NCBI GenBank assembly: GCA_030683105.1
Contig: JAUXMZ010000024.1
Span: forward strand, 1 to 64,000
Reading direction: 5' to 3'
From: Burkholderiales bacterium
GTDB taxonomy: Bacteria; Pseudomonadota; Gammaproteobacteria; Burkholderiales; SG8-41
Length of the DNA stretch: 64,000 nt
Both the position numbers and the translations under genes were made by a program. The notes beneath the pieces are model-generated. The model did not search any database and was not told the DNA's origin. It was given only the letters and a program-made list of their open reading frames with translations. Within the stretch, counting starts at the first letter, position 1; each line of letters begins with the position of its first letter. Below are positions 52,060 through 61,930 of the stretch, in pieces.

Positions 52060-53789
52060 ACCTCCTCCTTGATTTCAGGCGCGTTCGGCGGTGGCAGCAC
52101 CACATTGTCCACCGGCGCATCGGGTTGTACGCCGAGCAGCCTGAGCGCGCCCGCCATGACCTGGCTGAATACCGGGGCCGCCACCGCGCCTCCGTAATAC
52201 TGGCCGGCCGAGGGCTCGTCGATCATCACCGCCACCACCAGCCGCGGATTAGACATGGGCGCGAAACCGACGAATGAAGAGATATATTTGCTTGCCGCGT
52301 AGCCCTTGCCCTCGATCTTGTGCGCGGTACCGGTCTTTCCGGCAACGCGATATCCGGAGACCTGTGCGCGCGGCGCGGTACCCCCCGCCTGCACTGCCAT
52401 CTCCAGCATCCGCCGTAATGCCAGCGCAGTCTCGGGCGTAATCACCGGCAGACCCGCGGCCGGGCCATCACGCTTGAGCAACGTGACCGGCTTCAGTTCT
52501 CCGTTAGCCGTAAAAATGGTGTAAGCGCGCGCCAGCTGCAACAGCGATACCGAGATGCCATGCCCGTAGGACATGGTCGCCTGCTCAATCGGCCGCCAGG
52601 TACTGTAAGCGCGCAGTTTGCCCGAGACTTCGCCAGGAAATCCCGATTGCGGCGGCACGCCGAACCCCACCTGGGAAAACAGGGTCCATAACGTTTCCGC
52701 GGGCAGCGCCAGCGCCATTTTCGCAGCGCCGACATTTGACGATTTCTGAATCACCTGCGCCACCGTCAACGCGCCCTGCGGGTGCGCATCGCGTATCACG
52801 CGGGTGCCTATCGTCATCTGCCCCGGCGCGGTCTGAATCACCGTATCCGACCTGACCGAGCCGGCCTCGAGCGCAGCCGCCGCGGTAAAAGGCTTGAGCG
52901 TCGAACCGGGTTCGAACAGATCGGTCACCGCGCGGTTGCGCATGCGCTTCGGATCAAGTTTGTCGCGATTATTGGGGTTGTAGGTGGGCATGTTCGCCAT
53001 CGCCAGCACTTCACCGCTGACCACATCGAGCACCACGATGCCACCGGCCCTGGCGCGATGCGCGGCGACGGCGGCCTTGAGTTCACGAAAAGCCAGATAC
53101 TGAATTTTGGTGTCGATCGACAGTTTGATCGTCTGTCCCTGCTGCGGCAGGCGGATACTCTCGACGTCCTCGACGATGCGGCCGAGGCGGTCCTTGATCA
53201 CGCGCCGGCTTCCGGGCTTTCCGCCCAGCACATCCTCGAACGCAAGCTCCAGCGCTTCCTGCCCGTTATCGTCGACGCCGGTGAACCCGATCAGATGCGC
53301 CATGACATCACCCGCCGGGTAGTAGCGGCGGTATTCGCGCTGCAGGAACACGCCCGGGATGCCGAGCTCCACCACTTTGGCGGCCTGCTCCGGCGGAAGC
53401 TGGCGCCGCAGATAAGTAAATTCGCGTTTGGTATCGGCAAGTTTATTTTTTATTTCATCCGCGTTCATGTCGAGCAGCCTCGACAGCCTCACCATCTGCT
53501 GCGGCGTAATATCGATGTCTGCCGGGCTGGCCGCCACGGATTCGACCGGCGTGGAAATCGCCAGCGGTTCGTTGTTGCGGTCGACTATCATGCCGCGCGT
53601 GGCGCTCATCTCGACTACGCGCGAGTAGCGGGACTCGCCCTTTTGCCGCAAGAAATCATTGTTGAGTCCCTGAAGGTAGAGCGCACGCACTATGAGCGCG
53701 ATAAACCACAGCAGCAGGCACGCGAGCAGCACCCGCGAACGCCATACCGGCAGCTTGAGATCGAGTACCGCGCCCGCGGTTGCGTTCAT
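52056..53789 (-). CDS. ftsI: Septal transpeptidase (penicillin-binding protein 3)
   Basis: A 577-residue class B PBP that crosslinks septal peptidoglycan. Membrane anchor at about 19-40, pedestal domain about 60-220, transpeptidase domain with the active serine in PGSTLKPFTAAA (Ser296), SSN at 350-352 and KTGT in VAGKTGTAHKIEG. It overlaps ftsL and murE by four bases each. Confidence 0.97.
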   Translation of the reverse strand: MNATAGAVLDLKLPVWRSRVLLACLLLWFIALIVRALYLQGLNNDFLRQKGESRYSRVVEMSATRGMIVDRNNEPLAISTPVESVAASPADIDITPQQMVRLSRLLDMNADEIKNKLADTKREFTYLRRQLPPEQAAKVVELGIPGVFLQREYRRYYPAGDVMAHLIGFTGVDDNGQEALELAFEDVLGGKPGSRRVIKDRLGRIVEDVESIRLPQQGQTIKLSIDTKIQYLAFRELKAAVAAHRARAGGIVVLDVVSGEVLAMANMPTYNPNNRDKLDPKRMRNRAVTDLFEPGSTLKPFTAAAALEAGSVRSDTVIQTAPGQMTIGTRVIRDAHPQGALTVAQVIQKSSNVGAAKMALALPAETLWTLFSQVGFGVPPQSGFPGEVSGKLRAYSTWRPIEQATMSYGHGISVSLLQLARAYTIFTANGELKPVTLLKRDGPAAGLPVITPETALALRRMLEMAVQAGGTAPRAQVSGYRVAGKTGTAHKIEGKGYAASKYISSFVGFAPMSNPRLVVAVMIDEPSAGQYYGGAVAAPVFSQVMAGALRLLGVQPDAPVDNVVLPPPNAPEIKEEV

Positions 53790-54070
53790 GGCTTGCCTTC
53801 ACCGGAGGCCGGCGGCACGTTCTGGGTGCGGCTGGCGGGCGGCACGCGCATATTGAGTTTCTGCGTGGCTATTTTCTCGATACGCCCGTGCATCGCCCAG
53901 GTGCTCTGCTCGAGCTGCAACTGACCCCACTCGACTTCGAACCGCTTGGCGAGTTCCACTTCTTTTTGCAACTCAACGTAAAGTTTGCGCGCCTTGTGCT
54001 GGGAGCTGACCAGCGACAGGGCGCAGGCTATCAGGATCGCCAGCAACAGCAGGTTGAGCCGCACGATCAT
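53786..54070 (-). CDS. ftsL: Cell division protein FtsL
   Basis: A 94-residue bitopic protein with an N-terminal helix ([20 protein letters not shown]) and a periplasmic coiled coil (about 28-70). It joins FtsB and FtsQ and activates FtsWI. Position between rsmH and ftsI and the size support the call; sequence conservation in this family is low. Confidence 0.93.
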   Translation of the reverse strand: MIVRLNLLLLAILIACALSLVSSQHKARKLYVELQKEVELAKRFEVEWGQLQLEQSTWAMHGRIEKIATQKLNMRVPPASRTQNVPPASGEGKP

Positions 54071-55026
54071 GCCGGCACTCCCGCGCGATCACCGGCATTC
54101 CCCGAATTGCGTTCCGCGATCCTCATGACGGCGCTGCGCGAACGCGGGTTGGCGGCGACTTCGGTATAGTCCGGGCGCCGCGCACGGCCAACGAGCGTGA
54201 GCAGCGGCGGCGCGATATCTTTCGCCTTGACCGGCAACCGGGGGGGCAGATGATCGGCTCGTGCGTGGTCACGCATGAAACGCTTGACGATACGGTCTTC
54301 GAGCGAATGAAAGCTGATCACCACCAAGCGTCCCCCGGGCGCCAGCAACTCGACACATTGGGGCAGGACTAACGACAACTCCTCAAGCTCCTGATTGATG
54401 TGAATCCGTAAAGCCTGAAACGTGCGCGTCGCCGGATCCTGGCGTGGTTCGCGCGTGGGAACGGCTTCTGCCACGAGCGCGGCAAGTTCTCGTGTGGTGC
54501 CAAGAGGTCCCCGCGCTCGAGCCGCAGCAATCGCTGCTGCAATCTGTTTAGCAAACCGTTCTTCGCCATAATTTTTTATAACCCCCCTGATTTCCGACTC
54601 GTCTGCCTGCGCCAGCCATTGCGCGGCCGTAAGGCCGCGGCTGGTATCCATGCGCATGTCGAGCGGCGCATCAAATCGAAAACTGAAGCCTCGCCCGGCA
54701 TGGTCGAACTGCGGGGATGACACGCCGAGATCGAGCAGGATGCCGTCCACGCACTCCACTCCGGCGTGAAGCGCGATATCCCGCAACCGACCGAAAGCGC
54801 CATGCACGATCGAGAAGCGCACATCTTTTATTTCTCCTCCTGCTGCCACCGCATCCGGATCCCGATCGATTGCGATCAGGCGCCCGGTCTGTCCCAGCTG
54901 ATCCAGAATCCGCCTGCTGTGCCCACCGCGGCCAAACGTGCAATCCACATAAATTCCGTTCGCACGCACATTCAACCCGTCAACCGCCTGCTCCAACATG
55001 ACCGGGGCGTGTGAGCCTGGGCTCAC
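54067..55026 (-). CDS. rsmH: 16S rRNA (cytosine1402-N4)-methyltransferase
   Basis: A 319-residue SAM methyltransferase (MraW) acting in the ribosomal P site. Motifs include [60 protein letters not shown] and [16 protein letters not shown]. It overlaps mraZ and ftsL by four bases each. Confidence 0.98.
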   Translation of the reverse strand: MSPGSHAPVMLEQAVDGLNVRANGIYVDCTFGRGGHSRRILDQLGQTGRLIAIDRDPDAVAAGGEIKDVRFSIVHGAFGRLRDIALHAGVECVDGILLDLGVSSPQFDHAGRGFSFRFDAPLDMRMDTSRGLTAAQWLAQADESEIRGVIKNYGEERFAKQIAAAIAAARARGPLGTTRELAALVAEAVPTREPRQDPATRTFQALRIHINQELEELSLVLPQCVELLAPGGRLVVISFHSLEDRIVKRFMRDHARADHLPPRLPVKAKDIAPPLLTLVGRARRPDYTEVAANPRSRSAVMRIAERNSGNAGDRAGVPA

Positions 55027-55469
55027 AAGGAGAAACCCTCCAGTTCGGGCGGCAACCCGCCCGCGCCAAGCCCCCCGGCCTGTTCAATCAACTGCTCCCA
55101 ACGCTCCTGGTTCCATAACTCAAACTTCTTGCCCTGCCCGACCAGCACCACGTTTTTTTCGAGCTGCGCGAACGCGCGTAGCGCGGGTGAAATCAGAATG
55201 CGCCCGGCGCCGTCGATGTCCACATCGACAGCGAAACCGATCAGCCGGCGCTGCAACTCGCGCACGCGCGGATCGAGATTCGACAGGCTTTCAAGTTTTT
55301 GCTGGATGAGCTCCCAGTCCGGGAGCGGATAGACGAGCAGGCAATGGTCGGCATCTGCCGTGATGACCAGATGGCCGCCGCAACGCTCGAGCAGCGTATC
55401 GCGGTGCCGCGAGGGCACTGCGAGTCTGCCTTTACTGTCCAGATTGAGCTGCGCGATACCGCGAAACAC
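55023..55469 (-). CDS. mraZ: Transcriptional regulator MraZ
   Basis: A 148-residue AbrB-fold protein with two repeats ([15 protein letters not shown] and [14 protein letters not shown]) that oligomerises and represses the dcw operon. The GTG at 55469 is taken as start because the conserved [10 protein letters not shown] follows and GGGGGG precedes it by a few bases; the frame extends to 55526 through the promoter box. It is first in the cluster, just downstream of three MraZ boxes. Confidence 0.95.
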   Translation of the reverse strand: MFRGIAQLNLDSKGRLAVPSRHRDTLLERCGGHLVITADADHCLLVYPLPDWELIQQKLESLSNLDPRVRELQRRLIGFAVDVDIDGAGRILISPALRAFAQLEKNVVLVGQGKKFELWNQERWEQLIEQAGGLGAGGLPPELEGFSL

Positions 55470-55520
55470 AAACCCCCCATATGCGGCAAATGGCGCTTTC
55501 CGTTGGAAAGCAGCTCCTTT

Positions 55521-55545
55521 TCCCACTTTCTACCACTTATCCCCA
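55521..55545 (-). promoter_or_regulatory. MraZ operator (three direct repeats)
   Basis: On the minus strand TGGGG, TGGTA and TGGGA are spaced by exactly five bases (55545-55541, 55535-55531, 55525-55521). This is the TGGGN-N5 architecture described for MraZ binding in several bacteria. The middle repeat is degenerate. It lies immediately downstream of the -10 box. Confidence 0.82.
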
Positions 55546-55573
55546 CTATATTTAAAAACAACTAGTGGGTCAA
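55545..55573 (-). promoter_or_regulatory. dcw cluster promoter (Pmra)
   Basis: On the minus strand TTGACC (55573-55568) and TATAGT (55550-55545) are 17 bases apart, a near-consensus sigma-70 promoter. The remaining DNA between here and rnpB (to 55788) is strongly AT-rich and shows no gene; it may act as an UP element. Confidence 0.75.
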
Positions 55574-55788
55574 GGGGAGGATTTACGTTTTCTGTTTCTG
55601 TGACAAAGACTTATGTCATATATCTCAGGCCAGTTTTGAGCTTTTTCCTAAATCACATTTAGGCTGTAAAAACATAATGATAAAGTTTGTACTAAAAGTA
55701 AAACTTTAAATATATTTACGCTTAATAATCAGGAAATTAGAGCAAGCATAGAGATGTTGCAGAACAGCAACACCTGAAAATCGAAAAT

Positions 55789-56110
55789 GAAGCTGGCCGA
55801 TAAGCCGGGTTCTGTCGTGGACAGCCATTCCTCTAGGCCTTGGATTACTCCAAGGCTCAAGCCACCTACCCGCAAGCTCGACGGGCCGCGTCATCGCTTG
55901 CCTATTTGGTGTTGCTCCGGGTGGAGGTTGCCGCGTTTCACCCTTGATGTTTGCACACCAAGACTCGTCTCTGTGGCCCTGTTCCTCGCCTTCGCCGCAG
56001 ACTTGCGTCTGCGGTTTATAACGGACGGCCGTTAACCGTCACCCTGCCCTGTGGAGCCCGGACTTTCCTCTGCGCACCCTAAGGTGTTCAGCGGCTGTCT
56101 GGCCAGCTTC
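55789..56110 (-). ncRNA. rnpB: RNase P RNA (bacterial type A)
   Basis: About 322 nt. The 5' end GAAGCTGGCC pairs with the 3' end GGCCAGCTTC (helix P1). The universal GAGGAAAGTCCGGGCTCC region is at 56070-56053, and the 3' domain has AACCCGGCTTATCGGCC. A TAAACT -10 box (56122-56117) sits six bases ahead of the inferred 5' end. It is the catalytic RNA that matures tRNA 5' ends. A weak inverted repeat (55753-55774) lies downstream and may help end the transcript. Confidence 0.95.
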
Positions 56111-56168
56111 ACGGTCAGTTTAACACCGGTTGTCGCCAGGAAACCGATCTGGCGGGCGCGACCCGCGC

Positions 56169-56744
56169 TTATTCGTCCCGGGCCTGAAGTTTTCTGACCG
56201 CCGCGTGTATTCTGCGCAATCCCGGGTCGCGCACTCCCAGTTCCTCAAGATGGCTCAGCGTATTGATCAGATAATCGATATTGGCGCCGCGTGCGCCTAC
56301 ACCGCGCGAGATCATCGCTGCAATTTCCTCCTGTGCCAGGCCTCCCGCATAGGCGGGATGCGCAGGGTCAGCCACGAAAGTCAGCGCCTGGGCCCGTTCG
56401 CTGGCAAGTTCAACACGCACCAGGCGCGGACGATACGTGCGGCGCGACATCTCGCGGGTCCACAGGCCGTTGAGCACGTGTTTGATCTTTTGCTTTGCGA
56501 CCAGGTACGCGATGCCGCGGCACGCGCCCCCGCGGTTTAACCCCAGCACCAGTCCGGGTTGCTCGGGCGTGCCACGATACCGGTCGGAATAGATGCAGAA
56601 GGTTCGGTGATAGCCGCGCAACAGAGCGGAACCTGAGCGGATGTAGGGAAATCCTGGATTCCACATCAGCGATCCGTAACCGAAAATCCACAGATCGCCG
56701 CGTGGCAACTCCAGCTCGAACTCGTGTCGCGTCGAATGGCTCAA
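56169..56744 (-). CDS. ChaC-like gamma-glutamylcyclotransferase
   Basis: A 191-residue protein. The nucleotide-like loop LWIFGYGSLMWNPGFPY (about 17-34) and GLNRGGACRGIAYLV are typical of ChaC enzymes, which cleave glutathione to 5-oxoproline and Cys-Gly. It precedes rnpB by 58 bp on the same strand and may share a transcript with it. Substrate preference is not shown. Confidence 0.88.
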   Translation of the reverse strand: MSHSTRHEFELELPRGDLWIFGYGSLMWNPGFPYIRSGSALLRGYHRTFCIYSDRYRGTPEQPGLVLGLNRGGACRGIAYLVAKQKIKHVLNGLWTREMSRRTYRPRLVRVELASERAQALTFVADPAHPAYAGGLAQEEIAAMISRGVGARGANIDYLINTLSHLEELGVRDPGLRRIHAAVRKLQARDE

Positions 56745-56817
56745 TTTGCCGTTAAGGTGGGTTCAATTTCCGGAATAATAGTTGCGTTAAGGCAAAGTTG
56801 ACGCGGACGTCTGTCGG

Positions 56818-57849
56818 TCACTCGATCTTCCAGGCCACATGGCCAGAAGCGCGAAACGGCACCAGCGAATCGCGTGCGTAGGGCAGCTTGTCCGGCACCG
56901 GCCACGATTCCCTGACCAGCGTGATCCGGTCCTGGTTGCGCGGCAGGCCATAAAAGTCAGCGCCATAATGGCTGGCGAACCCCTCCAGCCGATCGAGTGC
57001 GCCGGCCTGATCAAACGCTTCAGCATACAGCTCGATGCCGGCATGCGCGGTATAAATGCCCGCGCAGCCGCAACCGGTCTCCTTGGTGTGCTGCGCGTGG
57101 GGCGCGCTGTCCGTGCCGAGGAAAAATTTGGGACTGCCGCTTATCGCGGCTGCCGTCAACGCCTGACGGTGCTGTTCGCGTTTGAGCACCGGCAGGCAAT
57201 AATGATGCGGCCGGATCCCGCCCGCGAACAACGCATTGCGGTTCAGCAGCAGGTGGTGCGCGGTGATCGTCGCTGCAACCCGCAACGGCGCTGCGCTCAC
57301 GAAATCCACCGCTTCGCGCGTCGTGATGTGCTCGGCCACCACTCGCAGCCGGGAATAGCGCTCGATCAGCGGCGCCAGTACCCGCTCGAGAAAAACCCGC
57401 TCGCGGTCGTATATGTCCACGGCCGGATCGGTGACTTCACCGTGCACCAGCAGCGGCATTGCGCACGCTTCCATGGCCTCGAGCACGCCGCGGCATTTCC
57501 CGAGGTCAGTCACGCCCAAATCCGAATTGGTGGTGGCGCCCGCCGGATAGTACTTGATCGCGTACACCGCGCCGCTTTGCCTGGCCTTGATGATTTCCGC
57601 TGGCTGGGTGTTGTCCGTCAGATACAGCGTCATCAGCGGCTCGAAGCTGCTGTCCGGAGGCAGCGCGGCGCGGATGCGATCGCGATATTGCAACGCTAGC
57701 GCAGTCGTGGTCACCGGCGGCTTCAGATTGGGCATAACGATCGCGCGCGCAAACCGCCGCGCCGTGTCCGGCAGCACCGCCTGCATGTAGCCCTCATCAC
57801 GCAGGTGCAGGTGCCAGTCGTCGGGACGGATAATAGTGATCTTGTTCAT
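56818..57849 (-). CDS. pyrC: Dihydroorotase
   Basis: A 343-residue class II dihydroorotase of pyrimidine synthesis. Zinc ligands are in [14 protein letters not shown] (H-x-H near residue 15), the carbamylated Lys is in [15 protein letters not shown] (near 99), and further His ligands are in LLVHGEVTD and [11 protein letters not shown] heptanucleotide array region separates it from rsmI. Confidence 0.97.
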   Translation of the reverse strand: MNKITIIRPDDWHLHLRDEGYMQAVLPDTARRFARAIVMPNLKPPVTTTALALQYRDRIRAALPPDSSFEPLMTLYLTDNTQPAEIIKARQSGAVYAIKYYPAGATTNSDLGVTDLGKCRGVLEAMEACAMPLLVHGEVTDPAVDIYDRERVFLERVLAPLIERYSRLRVVAEHITTREAVDFVSAAPLRVAATITAHHLLLNRNALFAGGIRPHHYCLPVLKREQHRQALTAAAISGSPKFFLGTDSAPHAQHTKETGCGCAGIYTAHAGIELYAEAFDQAGALDRLEGFASHYGADFYGLPRNQDRITLVRESWPVPDKLPYARDSLVPFRASGHVAWKIE

Positions 57850-57860
57850 GTCTATTAGAG

Positions 57861-57914
57861 TAAATGGTAAACGGATTTAAGTGTGATTTGTCTTACTCAC
57901 CGCTCACGGCTCAC
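57861..57914. repeat. Heptanucleotide arrays between pyrC and rsmI
   Basis: The left pair (57861-57874) is TAAATGG, TAAACGG. The right array (57894-57914) is TACTCAC, CGCTCAC, GGCTCAC in roughly inverted sense and includes the rsmI stop codon. Confidence 0.6.
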
Positions 57915-58785
57915 CTTTGAGCTTGAGCGCCAGCTCATAAAGCTCATTGCGCTTGCCGCCGGTAATTTTTGTCGCGAGCGCAACCGCCTGCCTGAGCGGC
58001 AACTCGGACAGCAATGCCTCCAGCACATGCTGGGACTGGGCGCGGTCTTCTCCGGAGGGCATCGCAGGCTGTCCCTCGACTATCAGCACAAATTCGCCTT
58101 TGCGGCGATTGGCGTCTGCCTCGGTCCAGGCCACGGCCTCGCCCAGCGCGCACGCGTGGATGCTCTCGAACAACTTGGTGAGTTCGCGCGCAATCACTAT
58201 CCGGCGCGCATCCCCGAAAGCGGCGCGCAGATCCGCAATGCTGTCGACGACCCGGTGCGGCGCCTCGTAAAAAACCAGCGCATACGGCAGATCCACCAGC
58301 GCCGCAAGCTCACGCCTGCGCTCTGCGCCACGCGCCGGCAGGAAGCCATAAAACAAATAATGCTGCGCGCTGAGCCCGGCCGCCGATAACGCGGTGATGG
58401 CGGCATTGGCGCCCGGGACCGGCACGACCCGGTAGCCCTGGCTGAGGGCCGCGGCAACCACCAGCGCGCCGGGATCGGAAATCGCCGGCGTTCCGGCGTC
58501 GCTGACCAGCGCCACAGACCGGCCCGCGGCAAGGTGCTCCAGCAGCTGCGGCGCCATGCGCTTCTCGTTATGCTCGTGCAGCGCAATCATCCGGTTGGTG
58601 ATCCCATAGTGGTTGAGCAGCCTGGCGGTGATGCGCGTATCCTCCGCCGCCACCGCATCGACGCTTTTGAGCACGTCGAGCGCACGTAAACTCACGTCGC
58701 CTAAATTACCAATCGGGGTTGCAACTACATATAATGTCGGCTTTGAACCTTCCCCGCTTTCATGATGCGCTGCCGCGTTACTCAT
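57904..58785 (-). CDS. rsmI: 16S rRNA (cytidine1402-2'-O)-methyltransferase
   Basis: A 293-residue tetrapyrrole-methylase-fold enzyme acting on the same nucleotide as RsmH. Motifs: YVVATPIGNLGDVSLRAL, VAAEDTRITARLLNHYGI, LVSDAGTPAISDPGALVV and YEAPHRVVDSI. Its 5' end overlaps by 24 bases the 5' end of the divergent lpoA-like gene unless the latter starts at 58807. This pairing (rsmI divergent from lpoA) is conserved with E. coli. Confidence 0.97.
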   Translation of the reverse strand: MSNAAAHHESGEGSKPTLYVVATPIGNLGDVSLRALDVLKSVDAVAAEDTRITARLLNHYGITNRMIALHEHNEKRMAPQLLEHLAAGRSVALVSDAGTPAISDPGALVVAAALSQGYRVVPVPGANAAITALSAAGLSAQHYLFYGFLPARGAERRRELAALVDLPYALVFYEAPHRVVDSIADLRAAFGDARRIVIARELTKLFESIHACALGEAVAWTEADANRRKGEFVLIVEGQPAMPSGEDRAQSQHVLEALLSELPLRQAVALATKITGGKRNELYELALKLKGEP

Positions 58786-59910
58786 CGCTGGTTCTTCGTA
58801 TGGCTGATGACCGCAATACTATACGGTGGCGCCACAGCCTTTGCCAGCAAGGCGGCGTTCGGCGCGCAGCCGCTACCCGGCGGAAAACCTGCTGCCAGCA
58901 CGTCTTTAGCCACTAAAGATCCCGGCGCGGGAACCTCAGTTCCCCACATCGGCCTGCTGCTGCCCGTCGGCCAGCCACCGTTCGCGAGGCCCGCCGAGGC
59001 GGTCAGAGACGGTTTCATGGCGGCCGCCAAGGCGCAGGGCGGATCGCCGCTGCCCATCCGCATCCACGCCATATCCGAAGAGGACGGCCCGAGTCTCATC
59101 GACGGCTATCGCCGTGCGCTGGACGCCGGCGCGCGCATGGTGGTCGGGCCGCTGACGCGCAGCGGCGTTACCGCTCTTGCGGCCAGCGACGGGATCACCG
59201 TGCCAACACTCGCGCTCAGCGCACCCGACGGCGGCGGCCCCCTGCCGCAGAATCTTTTCATCCTGAGTCTTCAAATCGAAGCTGAAGCGCGCCAGGTCGC
59301 ACAGCTTGCGTTCCGGGAAGGCCGTCTCAACGCCTACACCATCACCGGCGATACGCCGCTGCAGCGGCGCATGCACCAGGCGTTTGTGGACGAGTTCTCG
59401 CGGCTAGGCGGCAAGCACATTGCCGAATTCGCCGCCACCCCTGACCAGGATGGCCTCAATCGCCTCAAACAGGCGGCCGCACTTGGCGTCGCCGATATGG
59501 CGTTTCTGGCGCTGGATTTCCAGCGCGCGCGCCAGGTGCGCCCGTATCTCGATCCGCTCGCGCTTTATGCCACCTCGCAGGTCTATCGTGTCAATGCCGG
59601 CCCGCTTGCCGGTTTCGATCTTGCCAACATCCGGTTACTTGAAATGCCGTGGCTGCTGCAGCCCGACCATCCCGCGGTGATGATTTATCCGCGCAAGGAC
59701 TTTGGCGGCGCCATCGACCTCGATCGCCTATATGCGCTCGGTATCGACGCTTTCCGTATCGCTCAGGAACTGCTCAATGGCCGCACCGAGCTGATGCTGG
59801 ACGGAGTAACAGGACACATCACCACCGGCCGCGACCGCCATTTCGTGCGCGAACTCTTGGGCGCGAGGTTCAGCGACGGCCGGCTGATCCCGGATAGCGC
59901 CAAACCATGA
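58762..59910 (+). CDS. LpoA-like penicillin-binding protein activator
   Basis: A 382-residue periplasmic-binding-protein-fold domain corresponding to the C-terminal half of LpoA (VPHIGLLLPVGQPPFARPAEA, then ARMVVGPLTRSGVTAL and LNAYTITGDTPLQRRM). E. coli LpoA is an outer membrane lipoprotein activating PBP1a. Here the N-terminal helical domain is missing, and the signal region (VWLMTAILYGGATAFA) has no lipobox Cys, so it is probably soluble in the periplasm. The start may be 58762, 58765 or 58807. Gene order lpoA-yraN-diaA-dolP is conserved. Confidence 0.85.
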   Translation: MMRCRVTHRWFFVWLMTAILYGGATAFASKAAFGAQPLPGGKPAASTSLATKDPGAGTSVPHIGLLLPVGQPPFARPAEAVRDGFMAAAKAQGGSPLPIRIHAISEEDGPSLIDGYRRALDAGARMVVGPLTRSGVTALAASDGITVPTLALSAPDGGGPLPQNLFILSLQIEAEARQVAQLAFREGRLNAYTITGDTPLQRRMHQAFVDEFSRLGGKHIAEFAATPDQDGLNRLKQAAALGVADMAFLALDFQRARQVRPYLDPLALYATSQVYRVNAGPLAGFDLANIRLLEMPWLLQPDHPAVMIYPRKDFGGAIDLDRLYALGIDAFRIAQELLNGRTELMLDGVTGHITTGRDRHFVRELLGARFSDGRLIPDSAKP

Positions 59911-60242
59911 AAGGTGAAGCGGCGGAGCAGTTCGCCGCGGAATTCCTGCAGCGCCAGGGAATGAAAATCACCGCCCGCAATTATCGCTGCCGTTTCGGCG
60001 AGATCGATCTCATCGCACAGGACGGCAAGACCCTGGTATTCATCGAAGTGAAAAGCCGCCGTACCGAGGATTTTGGCGGCGCCGCGGCCAGCATCACGCG
60101 GGACAAACGCGACAAACTCCTGCGCGCGGCGCGTCATTATCTGGCCCGGCTCGGCAACGCGCCGCCGTGCCGCTTCGATGCCGTCCTGATCCGCGGCGAA
60201 CCGCCGCAGATCGAATGGCTCAGGAACGCGTTTGGAGAATAA
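59907..60242 (+). CDS. yraN: UPF0102 family protein YraN
   Basis: A 111-residue endonuclease-like fold with the conserved GEIDLIAQDGKTLVFIEVKS core (residues 32-51). The enzymatic activity of the family is unproven. It overlaps the lpoA-like gene by four bases. Confidence 0.92.
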   Translation: MKGEAAEQFAAEFLQRQGMKITARNYRCRFGEIDLIAQDGKTLVFIEVKSRRTEDFGGAAASITRDKRDKLLRAARHYLARLGNAPPCRFDAVLIRGEPPQIEWLRNAFGE

Positions 60243-60258
60243 GAGTCTGACTCTGTAG

Positions 60259-60879
<621 letters not shown>

Positions 60880-61443
60880 ATGCGTAATATCCTTGCATTG
60901 CTGGTAATGGCCGCCCTGCCGCTGCTCAACGGTTGCGCCGCAGTCGCGATCGGCGGCGCCGCCACCGGCGTGGTGTTGGTCGATGACCGGCGCACCGTGG
61001 GCACCATCACTGAAGACCAGGGCATCGAGTTCAAGGCGTCGAGCCGTGTCGGCGAGAAGTTCCCCAACGCCCACCTCAACTTCACCAGCTACAACCGCAT
61101 GTTGCTGATCACGGGTGAAGCGTCCGATGCCGCGGCCAAAAGCGAAATCGAAAAAATTTCGCGCGCCGTGGAAAACGTTCGCGGCGCCTACAACGAAGTC
61201 CAGATCGCCGGCAGCAGTTCGTTTTCGGCGCGCTCCAACGATACCTACCTCACCTCGAAGGTCAAGGCGCGGTTCATCGATGCCCGGAAATTCAACTCGA
61301 TCCATGTCAAGGTCGTCACCGAAGCAAGCACCGTTTATCTGCTGGGGCTGGTGACCCGCCAGGAAGCCAATGACGCCACTGAACTGGCGCGCACCACGGG
61401 CGGCGTGCAGCGGGTAGTGCGGGTGTTCGAATATCTCGACTGA
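60880..61443 (+). CDS. dolP: Outer membrane lipoprotein with two BON domains (DolP/YraP)
   Basis: A 187-residue lipoprotein. The signal peptide ends in the lipobox LLNGC (Cys19), and two BON domains follow (about 45-112 and 123-187). DolP binds anionic lipid at division sites and supports outer membrane integrity and amidase regulation. It begins directly after the diaA stop. Confidence 0.93.
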   Translation: MRNILALLVMAALPLLNGCAAVAIGGAATGVVLVDDRRTVGTITEDQGIEFKASSRVGEKFPNAHLNFTSYNRMLLITGEASDAAAKSEIEKISRAVENVRGAYNEVQIAGSSSFSARSNDTYLTSKVKARFIDARKFNSIHVKVVTEASTVYLLGLVTRQEANDATELARTTGGVQRVVRVFEYLD

Positions 61444-61495
61444 ACCGGCGCGGGGATCAAGGACCACAGCAGACGCGGCGCCCGACCATCCCTTT

Positions 61496-61930
61496 CTATC
61501 CCATGCAGCGTTTGAGGCCGCGCATCAGCCACCCCACCAACGGTAGTTTCTCGTAGAGTTCTTCCGCGGCATCCCAGTAGTCGCGGTGATAGTTGACCCT
61601 GCCCGCGGTATTGAAACCGAGCAGCGAAATGCCGTGTATGCGCCGCGGCTCGTCCGGGCGCCATGCCCTGATGCGGAACTCGAACTCCCACACCAGCACA
61701 ACGCCGCTGCCATCATCGGCGATCATGCGCCGGCTCACCTTGAAGCGCGGCTCATCCAGTTGCCGGTACATGCGCCGGAAAATCTCCTGGATGTCCGCCA
61801 GGCCGCTCACTTCGTTGAAGGGATCCTTGAAGTGGCAGTCGATGGCGTAGAAGCGCCCCATCTGCTCCACCGACCGGGGTTCCAGGGTTTCGTAAAAGCG
61901 CACCAGCGCATCCAGCGCAGCGGCGGTCAT
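61496..61930 (-). CDS. NTF2/SnoaL-like domain protein
   Basis: A 144-residue cone-fold protein (DALVRFYETLEPRSVEQMGRF at the start, FYAIDCHFKDPFNEV, RMIADDGSGVVLVWEFEFR). The start at 61930 overlaps the SDR stop (ATGA). Such proteins accompany SDR, DUF3833, DUF1365 and cyclopropane synthase-like genes in sigma-E/ChrR-type singlet oxygen clusters. No catalytic residues can be assigned. Confidence 0.8.
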   Translation of the reverse strand: MTAAALDALVRFYETLEPRSVEQMGRFYAIDCHFKDPFNEVSGLADIQEIFRRMYRQLDEPRFKVSRRMIADDGSGVVLVWEFEFRIRAWRPDEPRRIHGISLLGFNTAGRVNYHRDYWDAAEELYEKLPLVGWLMRGLKRCMG

